DNA of 33,176 nt, from assembly GCA_004796375.1 (NCBI GenBank), contig QZLA01000093.1, positions 1 to 33,176 of the forward strand. Direction: 5' to 3'. The stretch comes from Desulfobacteraceae bacterium. GTDB lineage: Bacteria; Desulfobacterota; Desulfobacteria; Desulfobacterales; Desulfobacteraceae. How positions within the stretch are numbered: the stretch's first letter is position 1; each line of letters starts with the position of its first letter. The position numbers and the translations under genes were made by a program. Shown piece by piece: positions 7,969 through 15,859 of the stretch. The notes beneath the pieces are model-generated. The model saw nothing but the letters and a program-made list of their open reading frames with translations, made no database searches and was not told the origin of the DNA.

Positions 7969-8433
7969 TTAACCTGATACCTTATGATATCTGAAAAATA
8001 GAAATCTGTCGGACCGGTTGACCTGGTTAAACCCTAATTTCTTATAAAACTGAGGCGTTCTGGTATTCCAAACCGGTACCTTGAGATTCCAGGTGTGAAT
8101 GTCCTTGAAATGTCCAAACAAGAACTTAAACGTTTCCAAGCCGATCCCCATGCGGTGAAATTCAGGGTCAATAAACAAACGGTAGAGATAGGCTTCTCGC
8201 TGGTTTTCCCGATTAAACCAAACCCCGCCGATGATTCTGCTGCCAATCAGAATCTTAAGGAACCTTTCTGATTCTTTGATCATTTCCGCATGAAATTCTA
8301 TTGAATCATATCCTGGGGGACCGCCTGTTGCACTTCTTCCTGCAACCCGGGCATCTGTGTGAAACGCATCTATGGAAATCGCTGTCAGTTCCGGGGCATC
8401 ATCTATATCGGCTGTTTCAAAACAGGGTTTCAT
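7969..8433 (-). CDS. GNAT-family N-acetyltransferase
   Basis: At 154 residues this has the size of a single-domain GNAT enzyme. The acetyl-CoA binding motif is LFIDPEFHRMGIGLETFKFL (about residues 90-109), preceded by the strand IIGGVWFNRENQREAYLYRL and followed by VWNTRTPQFYKKLGFNQVNR, the usual N-x-x-x-x-x-F-Y-x-K-L-G-F ending. The substrate cannot be predicted. It lies 6 bp downstream of the nitroreductase stop-to-start junction and is probably co-transcribed with it. Confidence 0.85.
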   Translation of the reverse strand: MKPCFETADIDDAPELTAISIDAFHTDARVAGRSATGGPPGYDSIEFHAEMIKESERFLKILIGSRIIGGVWFNRENQREAYLYRLFIDPEFHRMGIGLETFKFLFGHFKDIHTWNLKVPVWNTRTPQFYKKLGFNQVNRSDRFLFFRYHKVSG

Positions 8434-8439
8434 GCTGAG

Positions 8440-9096
8440 TTATACCAAGTGCCCCACAACCTGGGTTAAAACGATCTTTTCATGCGCTTGAAGGTGCATC
8501 AGTCCATGCAGTTTTTCCCTGTCAACCAGGGATAGTACCACAGTGCCCATGTTTGCGGCCGCGCAATACAGATAAACATTCTGGCTGATATATCCGGTGT
8601 CCACCCATGCGCTGAACTGCCGGGCCTCTTCCCGTCTTAAAAACGGACTGGTCATCCGGGATACATCAGCAACAAACACGAGACCCAGCGGCGCTGATTT
8701 CATCATTTTCTGGGTGCCGATGTATTGCCTGACATCATCGTTGGCAATCTCGATCAACCCGTGAGTCTCCTCATTGTATAGAAAAACGCCCTTTTCATGC
8801 AGCACATACACCCGGATTGCCTGGGAATTACATGCAGATGGCGCGGTTCTTTTGCTTTTTGTCCTGCCCTGTTTCTTCTTGGTAATGCCGCAGGCCGCCC
8901 AGAGCAGGTTGGACAATTCCTGCTCTGAAACAGACGTATCGCTCCATTTCCGGATTGACCGCCGTTTTTCCAGGGCTTGCATCAATGAGACCGGCAGATC
9001 TTTCTGCGGCCTTGGTAGGTTATTTGGATTTTTCATGATATCCTCCGCAATTTTCGCTAACGAAGAATCATTCTCATGCTTTAAAATTTTATTCAA
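8440..9096 (-). CDS. Nitroreductase-family FMN oxidoreductase (SagB-like)
   Basis: This 218-residue protein has nitroreductase-fold features: MQALEKRRSIRKWSD near residue 39 (the FMN phosphate-binding Arg-Arg-Ser-x-Arg), SACNSQAIRVYVL near 88 and NMGTVVLSLVDREKL near the end. The ordering and length resemble the SagB-type subgroup that oxidises diverse substrates using FMN. No thiazole/oxazole peptide or YcaO partner is visible, so a RiPP role is not supported. Its start overlaps the end of the upstream membrane-protein gene by 8 bp, suggesting coupling. Confidence 0.85.
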   Translation of the reverse strand: MNKILKHENDSSLAKIAEDIMKNPNNLPRPQKDLPVSLMQALEKRRSIRKWSDTSVSEQELSNLLWAACGITKKKQGRTKSKRTAPSACNSQAIRVYVLHEKGVFLYNEETHGLIEIANDDVRQYIGTQKMMKSAPLGLVFVADVSRMTSPFLRREEARQFSAWVDTGYISQNVYLYCAAANMGTVVLSLVDREKLHGLMHLQAHEKIVLTQVVGHLV

Positions 9097-9670
9097 GAGT
9101 TCTCTTGCTGTTGTGAATATAGTCTTTTAAAGTCGATTTGATCCAGCTCATATCCTCCGGCGGATGCCCGGACATGATCTCATATTGGCCACCCTCATGT
9201 ATTAACAGGAGTTTCTTATTCAAAGTGACATCTTGAATATGATTTTTTCTTAGACGCTTTTTAAGTTTTGGTTGTGTTCCAAAAAAACAGTCAAAAACGG
9301 ACAGCTGTTTGGATTCCATCACGATTGTGCGGATTGAAAACAACGGTATAATTAGAAACCTGAATACAATTAATGGTGGTATCCAATAGAACACAAGAAG
9401 ATAATACATATAGTATCTGGAGTATTCACTGTATTCATTTTCTTTTAATAACTCCATCAGGACTTGTGCAAAACCGAAAACAATAGGCAGTATACCGAAT
9501 CCCACTATCAGAAACACACCCATCAGCCAGCACTCTTTTATATCATCCGCGGTTATATGGAAATATGACACGGTCAATACATTGTTTTCATTTTGGATTG
9601 ACATCTCCCGTGAAGATGTGATGTAGTTGCTTAATTTCGAAACAAATGTTCCTCGGTTCATTTCATTCAT
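9089..9670 (-). CDS. Membrane protein of unknown function, AT-rich
   Basis: The 193-residue protein has two long hydrophobic segments (about residues 49-72, LMGVFLIVGFGILPIVFGF, and 90-112, LLVFYWIPPLIVFRFLIIPLF). A soluble tail follows, like a PH-like or DUF-type cytoplasmic domain. I cannot name the family. Base composition is clearly more AT-rich than the flanking genes, suggesting separate origin. It overlaps the start of the nitroreductase gene by 8 bp. The first ATG at 9670 is preceded by a weak GGAAA element; a second ATG at 9661 is possible. Confidence 0.6.
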   Translation of the reverse strand: MNEMNRGTFVSKLSNYITSSREMSIQNENNVLTVSYFHITADDIKECWLMGVFLIVGFGILPIVFGFAQVLMELLKENEYSEYSRYYMYYLLVFYWIPPLIVFRFLIIPLFSIRTIVMESKQLSVFDCFFGTQPKLKKRLRKNHIQDVTLNKKLLLIHEGGQYEIMSGHPPEDMSWIKSTLKDYIHNSKRTLE

Positions 9671-9752
9671 CCTGTTTTTCCGGAATACATTTGGGGTTTC
9701 AATGAATAGCTATTGTAAAACAGGGTCAAAGAAAGATGCTCTCCAATCTTTT

Positions 9753-10514
9753 TTACTCTTCAAGCCTGACGTGATGTTTATGAAGGATTTTTTCATATGT
9801 GCCGTCGGCCTTGATACGATACAGTCCCTTGTTGAAGTCAGCGGTGAGTTGTTTGCAGCCGGGCTTTTGTTTAGAAAAGGCAACATACATATCATAAATT
9901 TTATATGGCGGTTTCAAAATTACAATCCGTGTTCGATCGAATTGGGGGGCAATTTGCTCCAGGTGATAGAAAAAAACGCTTTTCGGCATCAGTACAGCAT
10001 TAATATGCTTTTCCAGCAGTTTTTTCACATTTTGAACCTGGTCGGCAATCTCTTCAGTCTGAAGGCCGGCAACCTTAAGCTCCTCTGCCTGAGCTGAGCC
10101 CCGAAGAACACCGATTGCAAAGCCTTTGAGTGATGCCAGTGTGCCGGTATAGGTGACAGGGTTGCCACGAAGCGTGATAAATTCTTCTTTGACTTTCCAA
10201 ACGACGTCGGGGTACTCGAGAAATTGAATGCGATCTTTTTTCCAGTATGCATCCATCAACCCGTGGACATGTCCATTTTTTGTATAAGCCAGCGCCCTCG
10301 GCCATGGGTAATATTTAAATTCAACGTGATAGCCCTCCCGCATTAGGGATTCTGTCACAAGTTCAGAAAAAAAGCCCTGGGCGGGTAGTGCCTCCCCTGT
10401 GTAAGGTTCCCAGTTGATCGTAGCAAGCTGAATTGTTTTTTGGGCATATGAAATGCCTGGAAAAAGGTCAACGAGAATTAAAATAAGGCCGATGACTGCT
10501 ATTCTAATTCTCAC
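9753..10514 (-). CDS. Periplasmic solute-binding protein, family 3, without adjacent permease
   Basis: The 253-residue protein starts with a signal peptide (MRIRIAVIGLILILVDLFPGISYA) and continues with the family 3 opening TIQLATINWEPYTG. Later blocks, GFFSELVTESLMREGYHVEFKYYPWPRAL and ADGTYEKILHKH, match amino-acid-type binding proteins. Start is a GTG with a strong AGGAGGAGG site. No ABC permease or ATPase is nearby, so it may act as an orphan sensor-like or chemoreceptor-linked binding protein, or serve a transporter encoded elsewhere. The gap between its start and the next gene to the right (250 bp) contains a possible terminator and no other gene I can see. Confidence 0.85.
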   Translation of the reverse strand: MRIRIAVIGLILILVDLFPGISYAQKTIQLATINWEPYTGEALPAQGFFSELVTESLMREGYHVEFKYYPWPRALAYTKNGHVHGLMDAYWKKDRIQFLEYPDVVWKVKEEFITLRGNPVTYTGTLASLKGFAIGVLRGSAQAEELKVAGLQTEEIADQVQNVKKLLEKHINAVLMPKSVFFYHLEQIAPQFDRTRIVILKPPYKIYDMYVAFSKQKPGCKQLTADFNKGLYRIKADGTYEKILHKHHVRLEE

Positions 10515-10671
10515 AAGAACCTCCTCCTGAGATTTCTAAATGCATATTATTAGTATAGGAATAATATCGGGCATGCTAAAAGATCAAAGATCACAATTTA
10601 ATATCAATTTAGTTCCTGCATGTAAATAGATCAGGGATGGTGACTCAGAAAAATTTGGCAGGGGCGGGGCA

Positions 10672-10711
10672 AGGGGTGAGATGGGAGGGCACAGCACCCT
10701 GTCCCACCCCT
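10672..10711 (-). terminator. Candidate terminator hairpin of the lrp-panB-GDH operon
   Basis: On the minus strand AGGGGTGGGACAGGG pairs imperfectly with a following CCCTCCC...ACCCCT arm around a short loop, about 55 bp past the dehydrogenase stop. The tail is C-rich and has only a short T-run further along, so this could be a weak or Rho-assisted terminator. The rest of 10515-10765 shows no gene. Confidence 0.35.
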
Positions 10712-10765
10712 CATGCCGGTTTCCTGGCTGAGTGAAGATTGACCAGCCGTGGTTTCATATGGTCA

Positions 10766-12643
10766 TTAGATCATGGTCTGCAACATCCTGAACAGGGTCC
10801 TTCTGGCCAGGATATCCCCGCTGATGACCCCGAGCACCTTGTTATCCTCGACAACGGGCATGGCTGAAATCTCATTGTTCTCAAGGATCCGTATGCAGTC
10901 CAGGATGGTGGCATCAGGTCCTGCCGTGATCACATCTGCGGTCATCACCTTGGTCAAGGGGCTGTCCATGGGCAGCTTCAGGGCCATGGCACGGGTGATA
11001 TCCCAGTTGGTCACGATACCGATCAGTTTGCCCTTTTCAGATACCACGCACACCATGGGGCTGTCGATATCCACCAGGATCTGGGCCGCTTCAGTCATAT
11101 TTTTATCCACCTCAATGGTGGGCGAGTCGGCCATCACATCCCGGGCCGTCCTGGATTTTTCCATGGAGGCGATACGGCTGACACTGATCTGCTCGGCGAT
11201 CTCACAGGGCAGACTGTCATGGTCCTTGCACAGGCCGTCAATCAGCTCCTCCATGTTCCGGCGGATAACGGTTTCAAGTTTATCCACGGCAGCTTTCCGC
11301 CGTTTTTCAGACAGGGCGGCAAACTCCTCTTCATGCTGCTTGAGCCATTCGTTGCCGGCCTGCTCATTGCCCAGCCGTTCTTGGGGGATCAGCAGGTGGT
11401 CAGGGGTGGGGATGATACGTTCATGGGCGGCATAGATCACCCCGCCGGAATTCACCAGGTAATCCGTGGCGATCAATGTGCCTTTATCCCGGTAGACGTG
11501 TCTTTCCATTCGGCGGCGGTCTGCTTTCCGGGCCGGGTTGGGCGAGTAGGTGTTGGCACCTTCCACAATGATCTGCCACCGCCCCATGCGATCCACGGTC
11601 ATGGAGGGTTTGGTGGCAGCGTCCACGTCCAGGTAGTTGAATACCGGAGAAGCCGGCACCAGGCAGAAGGCGGATTCGGTCAGCAGGTTGTTGGCGGAAT
11701 TGGAAAATACGGTGCAGTCATCTTCAGGCCGGCACTGGTGCATGATCTGATCATGGAAATACTGTTCGGTCACCACGCCGTGGGATTTCCACATGTCAAA
11801 GAGTTCTTCCCACGGCAGGCCGTTTTTACTGAAAAGATAGCCGGTGGCATCTGAAATGCCCTTGATCACCGGGCAGTCATCCGGATTATAATCGTGGAAG
11901 ATCCTTGCCACGTGGGCCCCGACCGCGCCAAACCCCTGGATCAACACATCCATCTCCTGGGGTTTGGGGATCTCCATGGATTTGAACTGGGGCAATTGGC
12001 GAAGGCGCGGCAGGTGTTCGAGCAGTGCTTTGGTGGCCACCACTACGCCATTTGCCGCGCCACCCAGTTCATCGATGCGGTTGCCGCCCATGTCGGCGGG
12101 TTTAGACACCACATTGTTGAGCCCGTTTTCAATGGCAAAAGTTTTCATGTCAGCGTCATTGGTGCCCACATCCGGGCCGGGAATGTAGATGTCCCGGTAT
12201 CGGTTCAACAAACGCCCGAACCCTTTGATTACTTCATGCCGGTCTTCCGTCGACAGGTCCGGGTTGGAGACGATTCCTGATTTTCCTCCGCCAAAGGGAA
12301 GGTCGGCTGCGGCATTTTTAAGGGTCATTCCCCGGGCCAGGTTGTGAATGATATCCGGGGTGATATCCGGCAGCATGCGGGTGCCGCCCATGGAGGGGGC
12401 GCCCATGGCCAGGTTGTCTACGACCAGATACCCGCCGATTTCAAGGGGGCTTTCATCGTTCCACATGCAGGCCACCAGCCGGGGGCCCAGGCGGTCCACC
12501 TTGATGCCCAGCCGCTGGAGCCGGTCCACATCCAGGGGGCCGAATTCCATGTAGCAATGGGGCCCCTCTTTGATCAAGCGGGTTTTCCAGACATGTTCGG
12601 GCAGGGAATCTGACAGGTAATCTTTCATTCTTTGGGGGATCAT
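10766..12643 (-). CDS. Glu/Leu/Phe/Val dehydrogenase fused to a C-terminal CBS pair
   Basis: The 625-residue protein has an amino-acid dehydrogenase body (about 1-480) and two CBS domains (about 500-560 and 565-622). The catalytic block MTLKNAAADLPFGGGKSGI near residue 105, GPDVGTNDADM near 157, the Rossmann motif IQGFGAVGAHVA near 234, VEGANTYSPNPA near 364 and NSGGVIYAAHE near 400 match glutamate dehydrogenase-type enzymes. They deaminate an amino acid with NAD(P). CBS pairs bind adenine nucleotides, so I infer allosteric control by energy charge. Substrate is uncertain: glutamate or a branched-chain amino acid. It is the last gene of the four-gene operon, 38 bp after the unknown gene. A GGAAGG site precedes the ATG. 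Confidence 0.9.
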   Translation of the reverse strand: MIPQRMKDYLSDSLPEHVWKTRLIKEGPHCYMEFGPLDVDRLQRLGIKVDRLGPRLVACMWNDESPLEIGGYLVVDNLAMGAPSMGGTRMLPDITPDIIHNLARGMTLKNAAADLPFGGGKSGIVSNPDLSTEDRHEVIKGFGRLLNRYRDIYIPGPDVGTNDADMKTFAIENGLNNVVSKPADMGGNRIDELGGAANGVVVATKALLEHLPRLRQLPQFKSMEIPKPQEMDVLIQGFGAVGAHVARIFHDYNPDDCPVIKGISDATGYLFSKNGLPWEELFDMWKSHGVVTEQYFHDQIMHQCRPEDDCTVFSNSANNLLTESAFCLVPASPVFNYLDVDAATKPSMTVDRMGRWQIIVEGANTYSPNPARKADRRRMERHVYRDKGTLIATDYLVNSGGVIYAAHERIIPTPDHLLIPQERLGNEQAGNEWLKQHEEEFAALSEKRRKAAVDKLETVIRRNMEELIDGLCKDHDSLPCEIAEQISVSRIASMEKSRTARDVMADSPTIEVDKNMTEAAQILVDIDSPMVCVVSEKGKLIGIVTNWDITRAMALKLPMDSPLTKVMTADVITAGPDATILDCIRILENNEISAMPVVEDNKVLGVISGDILARRTLFRMLQTMI

Positions 12644-12681
12644 GTGTTTCTTCCTTCCTCTTGCGTGTTATCCCAGGCGGA

Positions 12682-13944
12682 TCAGTGAAGGTTCCGGGCG
12701 GCAATCACACCGATGCCGGAACGGATCAAGGCTTTGGCCGTCAGGTTGACAGCCTCGTGTTTGTCCAGGTAATTGGTCTGCATCTGATCCATGAGATTGT
12801 TGTCCAGGATATCCTGCTTGGTCATGAAATAATCCAGGATGTCTGAGGGGTGTTCTCGCGTGGCTTCAACCTCGGGCTCGCCACCCTCGTGCTTGGCAGA
12901 GATGTTGGGCACCTTCTTGGCGATTTCCAGCAGTTCGTCTCTCCGATTATAGGGCTGGCGAACAATCGATTTGTGGGTTTCCGTGATATGGTGTTCAAAT
13001 CTCACCTGCTGCTCAAGTCCAAGGCTTTTGCGAACTTCGTTGGCCATGAAGATCGTATCGTTGTTCACCGAGTTGCTCAGGTTGAATCCCACCAGGCTGG
13101 TGGATCCATCTTCACGTGCGAACAACCGGGCAGTCATCAGGGTCCACATGATGAAGAAGGGGTTGTCATTGCCGACAAACACGGAGATCTTGAATTCAAT
13201 GTCCACGCCCATGCGGTGCATGAGATATCCCAGAAGAATGGTGCCGGGATTTACATTCAGCACCTGGCGGATGCCGTACTGGGTATAGTATTCCAGGAAT
13301 TCTTTGGCCCAGCGGATGGGATAGTCATTGGGCTGGCCGATGCCGGTGAAGTACCCGGTGATGGTTTCCGGGCCCCCGAGATGGACGTTGCTGCCGTCCG
13401 TACCCCGGGTATCCAGGGATTCCACATATGTTGCACCGATGATCTGCATGGCCAGGGCCGTGGCCAGGATATCCCCCTGGTCTTCGGACTGCTCTTTCAT
13501 ATTCCTGACCCGGATGATCCTTCCAGGCATCAGTTCGCGCTGCTCGATACAGCGCCTGGCTTCCGCCATGAGCCAGGGGAAGAACTGGAGGGCCGAGACT
13601 TCCAGGGTAACGGCATTGGTGTGATCCACGCTCTTGATATCACCATCATCGCCCAGTACTTCCTGGCAGTATTGATCCATGGTGACAAATGCCCTGTTGT
13701 CCCGCTGTTCCATGAGCCATTCCAGGTCTGCTACATAGGGAGAGTCGATATCCCTGAGCCGCTGCAACAGGGTTTCAGGATTCCTTGCCTGCCGTGCTTT
13801 TTCGTTGATGGCATCCACCCCGCCAAATGATTCGATCAGACCGGTGATACCTTTGACCAGGGGGTTGTCCTCCCGGGTCAGGAAGGTGTTGATCATATCA
13901 AGGTCATTACCGGAAATGGTCAGTTTGTCTTTAAGTGCGTTCAT
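12682..13944 (-). CDS. 420-residue conserved protein of unknown function, in operon with GDH and PanB
   Basis: I cannot assign this protein. It looks soluble and enzyme-like: no signal peptide or clear membrane segment, with repeated beta-alpha units in the middle such as SNVHLGGPETITGYFTGIG (about 197-215), QVLNVNPGTILLGYLMHRMG and EFKISVFVGNDNPFF. Further on are RFEHHITETHKS and NISAKHEGGEPE, histidine- and glutamate-rich blocks that could form an active site. A TIM-barrel-like enzyme is my best guess from the alternation, with low certainty. It lies 15 bp after panB and 38 bp before the dehydrogenase, so it most likely acts in the same amino-acid or keto-acid pathway. GAGAGGA precedes the ATG. 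Confidence 0.85.
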   Translation of the reverse strand: MNALKDKLTISGNDLDMINTFLTREDNPLVKGITGLIESFGGVDAINEKARQARNPETLLQRLRDIDSPYVADLEWLMEQRDNRAFVTMDQYCQEVLGDDGDIKSVDHTNAVTLEVSALQFFPWLMAEARRCIEQRELMPGRIIRVRNMKEQSEDQGDILATALAMQIIGATYVESLDTRGTDGSNVHLGGPETITGYFTGIGQPNDYPIRWAKEFLEYYTQYGIRQVLNVNPGTILLGYLMHRMGVDIEFKISVFVGNDNPFFIMWTLMTARLFAREDGSTSLVGFNLSNSVNNDTIFMANEVRKSLGLEQQVRFEHHITETHKSIVRQPYNRRDELLEIAKKVPNISAKHEGGEPEVEATREHPSDILDYFMTKQDILDNNLMDQMQTNYLDKHEAVNLTAKALIRSGIGVIAARNLH

Positions 13945-13959
13945 GCGTGTTTCCTCTCT

Positions 13960-14808
13960 TTAATCGGCCATATCAGCCATGAATTTTTCTTTTTCACCGT
14001 CTATCATATGATAGCAGTGTTGATCCTCGGGGAAATTACCGTTCCGGACATCCTCGCAATACTCGCGCATGGCCTGGGTGATAATGGCGGCCACATCGCA
14101 GTACTTTTTGACAAATTTCGGGGTAAATGCCTGGAACTGGCCGATCAGGTCAGAGACAATCAACAGTTGGCCGTCGCATTCCTTTCCGGCACCGATGGAG
14201 AATACCGGTATGGTCAAGGTTTTTGCGATATACTCGGTCACTTCAGGCGGAACCGCTTCCACCAGCAGCAGGTGGGCGCCGGCCTCCTGAACGGCCAGGG
14301 CATCTTCCACCACCAGGGCAGCGTCCTTTGCGGTTCTGCCCTGGGCTTTGTGGCCGCCCAGTACACCTGAACTCTGTGGGGTCAGGCCAATATGACCGAT
14401 CACGACGATGCCGGCCTCTACAATGGCCCTGATGCGGGAGGTGACGCGGGTGCCGCCCTCCAGCTTGACCGCATCCACATCGGCTTCCTTTAAAAACCGG
14501 CCGGCATTGTAGACGGCATCCTGGTCTGAGGCCTGGTAACTCATAAAGGGCATATCCCCCACCACAAAGGTGTCGGGTGCACCTCTTCTCACCGCGTCAC
14601 AATGGGTAATGCACTGGTCCATGGTGACCGGTATGGTGCCTTTGTAGCCGTAAACACACATCCCCAGTGAATCCCCGACCAGGAGCATGTCCAGGCCGGC
14701 GTTCTGGGCAAATTGGGCCGTTGGGAAATCATAGGCAGTCAGCCAGGTAACCTTTTTGCCGTCTGCCTTCATCTGGTAAAAATCGTGGATCGCCTTTTTT
14801 GTTGCCAT
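13960..14808 (-). CDS. panB: 3-methyl-2-oxobutanoate hydroxymethyltransferase
   Basis: At 282 residues this is a full-length PanB, which transfers a hydroxymethyl group from methylene-tetrahydrofolate to 2-oxoisovalerate, giving ketopantoate for pantothenate and CoA. Signatures: TAYDFPTAQFAQNAG near residue 23, LLVGDSLGMCVYG near 42, VKLEGGT near 113, GHIGLTPQS near 137 and LLVEAVPPEV near 181, which holds the catalytic glutamate. No panC, panD or panE is adjacent. It sits second in the Lrp-led operon, 27 bp after lrp. The unusual neighbours (a Val/Glu-type dehydrogenase) could supply its 2-oxoacid substrate; that link is inferred. Confidence 0.95.
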   Translation of the reverse strand: MATKKAIHDFYQMKADGKKVTWLTAYDFPTAQFAQNAGLDMLLVGDSLGMCVYGYKGTIPVTMDQCITHCDAVRRGAPDTFVVGDMPFMSYQASDQDAVYNAGRFLKEADVDAVKLEGGTRVTSRIRAIVEAGIVVIGHIGLTPQSSGVLGGHKAQGRTAKDAALVVEDALAVQEAGAHLLLVEAVPPEVTEYIAKTLTIPVFSIGAGKECDGQLLIVSDLIGQFQAFTPKFVKKYCDVAAIITQAMREYCEDVRNGNFPEDQHCYHMIDGEKEKFMADMAD

Positions 14809-14835
14809 GGTTAACCTCCGTTTGATTAGTATGGA

Positions 14836-15306
14836 TTATTCCTCAAGTGCGGCATCTATGGGCCAGCCGCCATCCGGCTTTACCTCGGAATACACGAGAA
14901 AGGTTTCGATTTTTCCCATTCCCGGGATGGTGGCGAGCTTGTTTTTGATGATATCCCCGAACCCGTCCAGGTTGGGTGCCACAATGTGAATCAGGTAGTC
15001 AAACCGACCGGTGATATGGTAGCAGGCGCGCACGTTGGGGATTTTTTCGATCCCCTTTTCAAGGCTTTCAATGTCCCGGGCGTTATGCTTGTTCAAAGAG
15101 ATGCAGGCGAATCCTTGTGCATTCAGGCCGAGCTTGGACGGGTCAACCACTGCCCGGTACCCTTTAAGGATCCCTCTGTTTTCAAGTTTCTTGACCCGTT
15201 CCAACATGGTTGACGGGGCCAATCCGGTTTCTTTGGCCAATTCACTGTTCTTTTTACGGCCGTCTTTCTGCAATGCCTTCAAGGTTTGTTTGTCAATTTT
15301 ATCCAT
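14836..15306 (-). CDS. Lrp/AsnC-family transcriptional regulator
   Basis: The 156-residue protein has the family's normal length. It starts with a helix-turn-helix (DKIDKQTLKALQKDGRKKNS then LAPSTMLERVKKLENRGI) followed by a RAM amino-acid-binding domain from about residue 65 (GFACISL, RACYHITGRFDYLIHIV). Such regulators sense amino acids and often control the operon they lead. It is first in the leftward operon with panB, the unknown gene and the dehydrogenase. The upstream 160 bp is very AT-rich with phased repeats, consistent with autoregulation. Confidence 0.93.
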   Translation of the reverse strand: MDKIDKQTLKALQKDGRKKNSELAKETGLAPSTMLERVKKLENRGILKGYRAVVDPSKLGLNAQGFACISLNKHNARDIESLEKGIEKIPNVRACYHITGRFDYLIHIVAPNLDGFGDIIKNKLATIPGMGKIETFLVYSEVKPDGGWPIDAALEE

Positions 15307-15346
15307 AATGCCCTCAGCAAAATTCGACAGGAAGATGTTTTGGTCT

Positions 15347-15386
15347 AATTAAATTCATATTTTTTTACTTTAAATCGAATTAAATT
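15347..15386. promoter_or_regulatory. Phased AT-rich repeats upstream of lrp, candidate Lrp binding region
   Basis: AATTAAATT occurs at 15347-15355 and again at 15378-15386, 31 bp apart, about three helical turns. The region continues AT-rich to about 15420. Lrp-type octamers bind phased, degenerate AT-rich sites, so this is a plausible autoregulatory region some 40-80 bp upstream of the lrp start. Sequence is observed; binding is inferred. Confidence 0.45.
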
Positions 15387-15482
15387 TTTATGTCAAGTAA
15401 AATAATAAAATTTATTATAAAAAACAACGTTATTGTGCCGAATAAAATTCGGTGATTTTTGGAAAGGGCCGTAAAAGGCAGG

Positions 15483-15510
15483 TCCGGTGTCTCTTTCCAG
15501 AGGCACCGGA
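15483..15510 (-). terminator. Intrinsic terminator after the winged-helix regulator gene
   Basis: On the minus strand TCCGGTG, one wobble, then CTCT pair with the matching arm across a four-base loop, giving about 12 base pairs. A short TTTT lies 7 bases past the stem. It is placed about 40 bp beyond the stop of the regulator gene. Confidence 0.6.
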
Positions 15511-15549
15511 AACGTGGTTGTTAAAAGCGTGCGGTAGGGGATGCTGCAG

Positions 15550-15858
15550 TTAGGATTTGAGCTGCTGGAGGATCTGCTCCATCTCCAGGATGTACCGGTC
15601 CAGGGCATTTCTGCCGGCCCCGGTGATCCGGATGGTGGTCAACGGTTTGTTGTCCCTGAACTGTTTGTGGATGGCAACATAGTCTGCATCACTTAGTTTT
15701 TTCAGCTGCACGGACAGGTTGCCGCTGGTGAGCTGCAACTCTTTTTGAAGGGTGTTGAAACTGACATCTTCTGTGTCGCTGCTGGCAAGGTGGGTAATGA
15801 TCAACAATCTGACCCGTTCATGGATCAGCTTTTCAATTTCATATTGCTTTTTAGCCAA
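15550..15858 (-). CDS. Winged-helix transcriptional regulator (ArsR/MarR-like, PF13601-type)
   Basis: This roughly 102-residue protein is a stand-alone winged helix: IEKLIHERVRLLIITHLA, then TLQKELQLTSGNLSVQLKKL as recognition region, and a DNA wing ending TTIRITGAGRNAL. The open frame extends to 15918, but that N terminus lies inside the upstream gene. I chose a TTG start at 15858, which has AGGAGGG at good spacing and begins one base after the upstream stop, indicating translational coupling. Such proteins often pair with a membrane protein and control it; the two AAAGTACTTT sites upstream are the likely target. Confidence 0.8.
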   Translation of the reverse strand: MAKKQYEIEKLIHERVRLLIITHLASSDTEDVSFNTLQKELQLTSGNLSVQLKKLSDADYVAIHKQFRDNKPLTTIRITGAGRNALDRYILEMEQILQQLKS

Positions 15859-15859
15859 A

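Noticed and set aside
8440..9096. Nitroreductase as part of a thiazole/oxazole peptide (RiPP) cluster
   Set aside because: No YcaO cyclase, precursor peptide or exporter is nearby; the surrounding genes are two acetyltransferases and an unknown membrane protein.
11219..11854. A 211-codon plus-strand open frame and several others opposite the dehydrogenase
   Set aside because: They are antisense shadows of a gene with clear catalytic motifs; none has a credible start or family.
12850..13830. A 326-codon open frame on the plus strand
   Set aside because: It lies wholly opposite the 420-residue gene, has no ribosome site, and its His/Gly/Asp-rich composition is typical of an antisense shadow in G+C-rich third positions.
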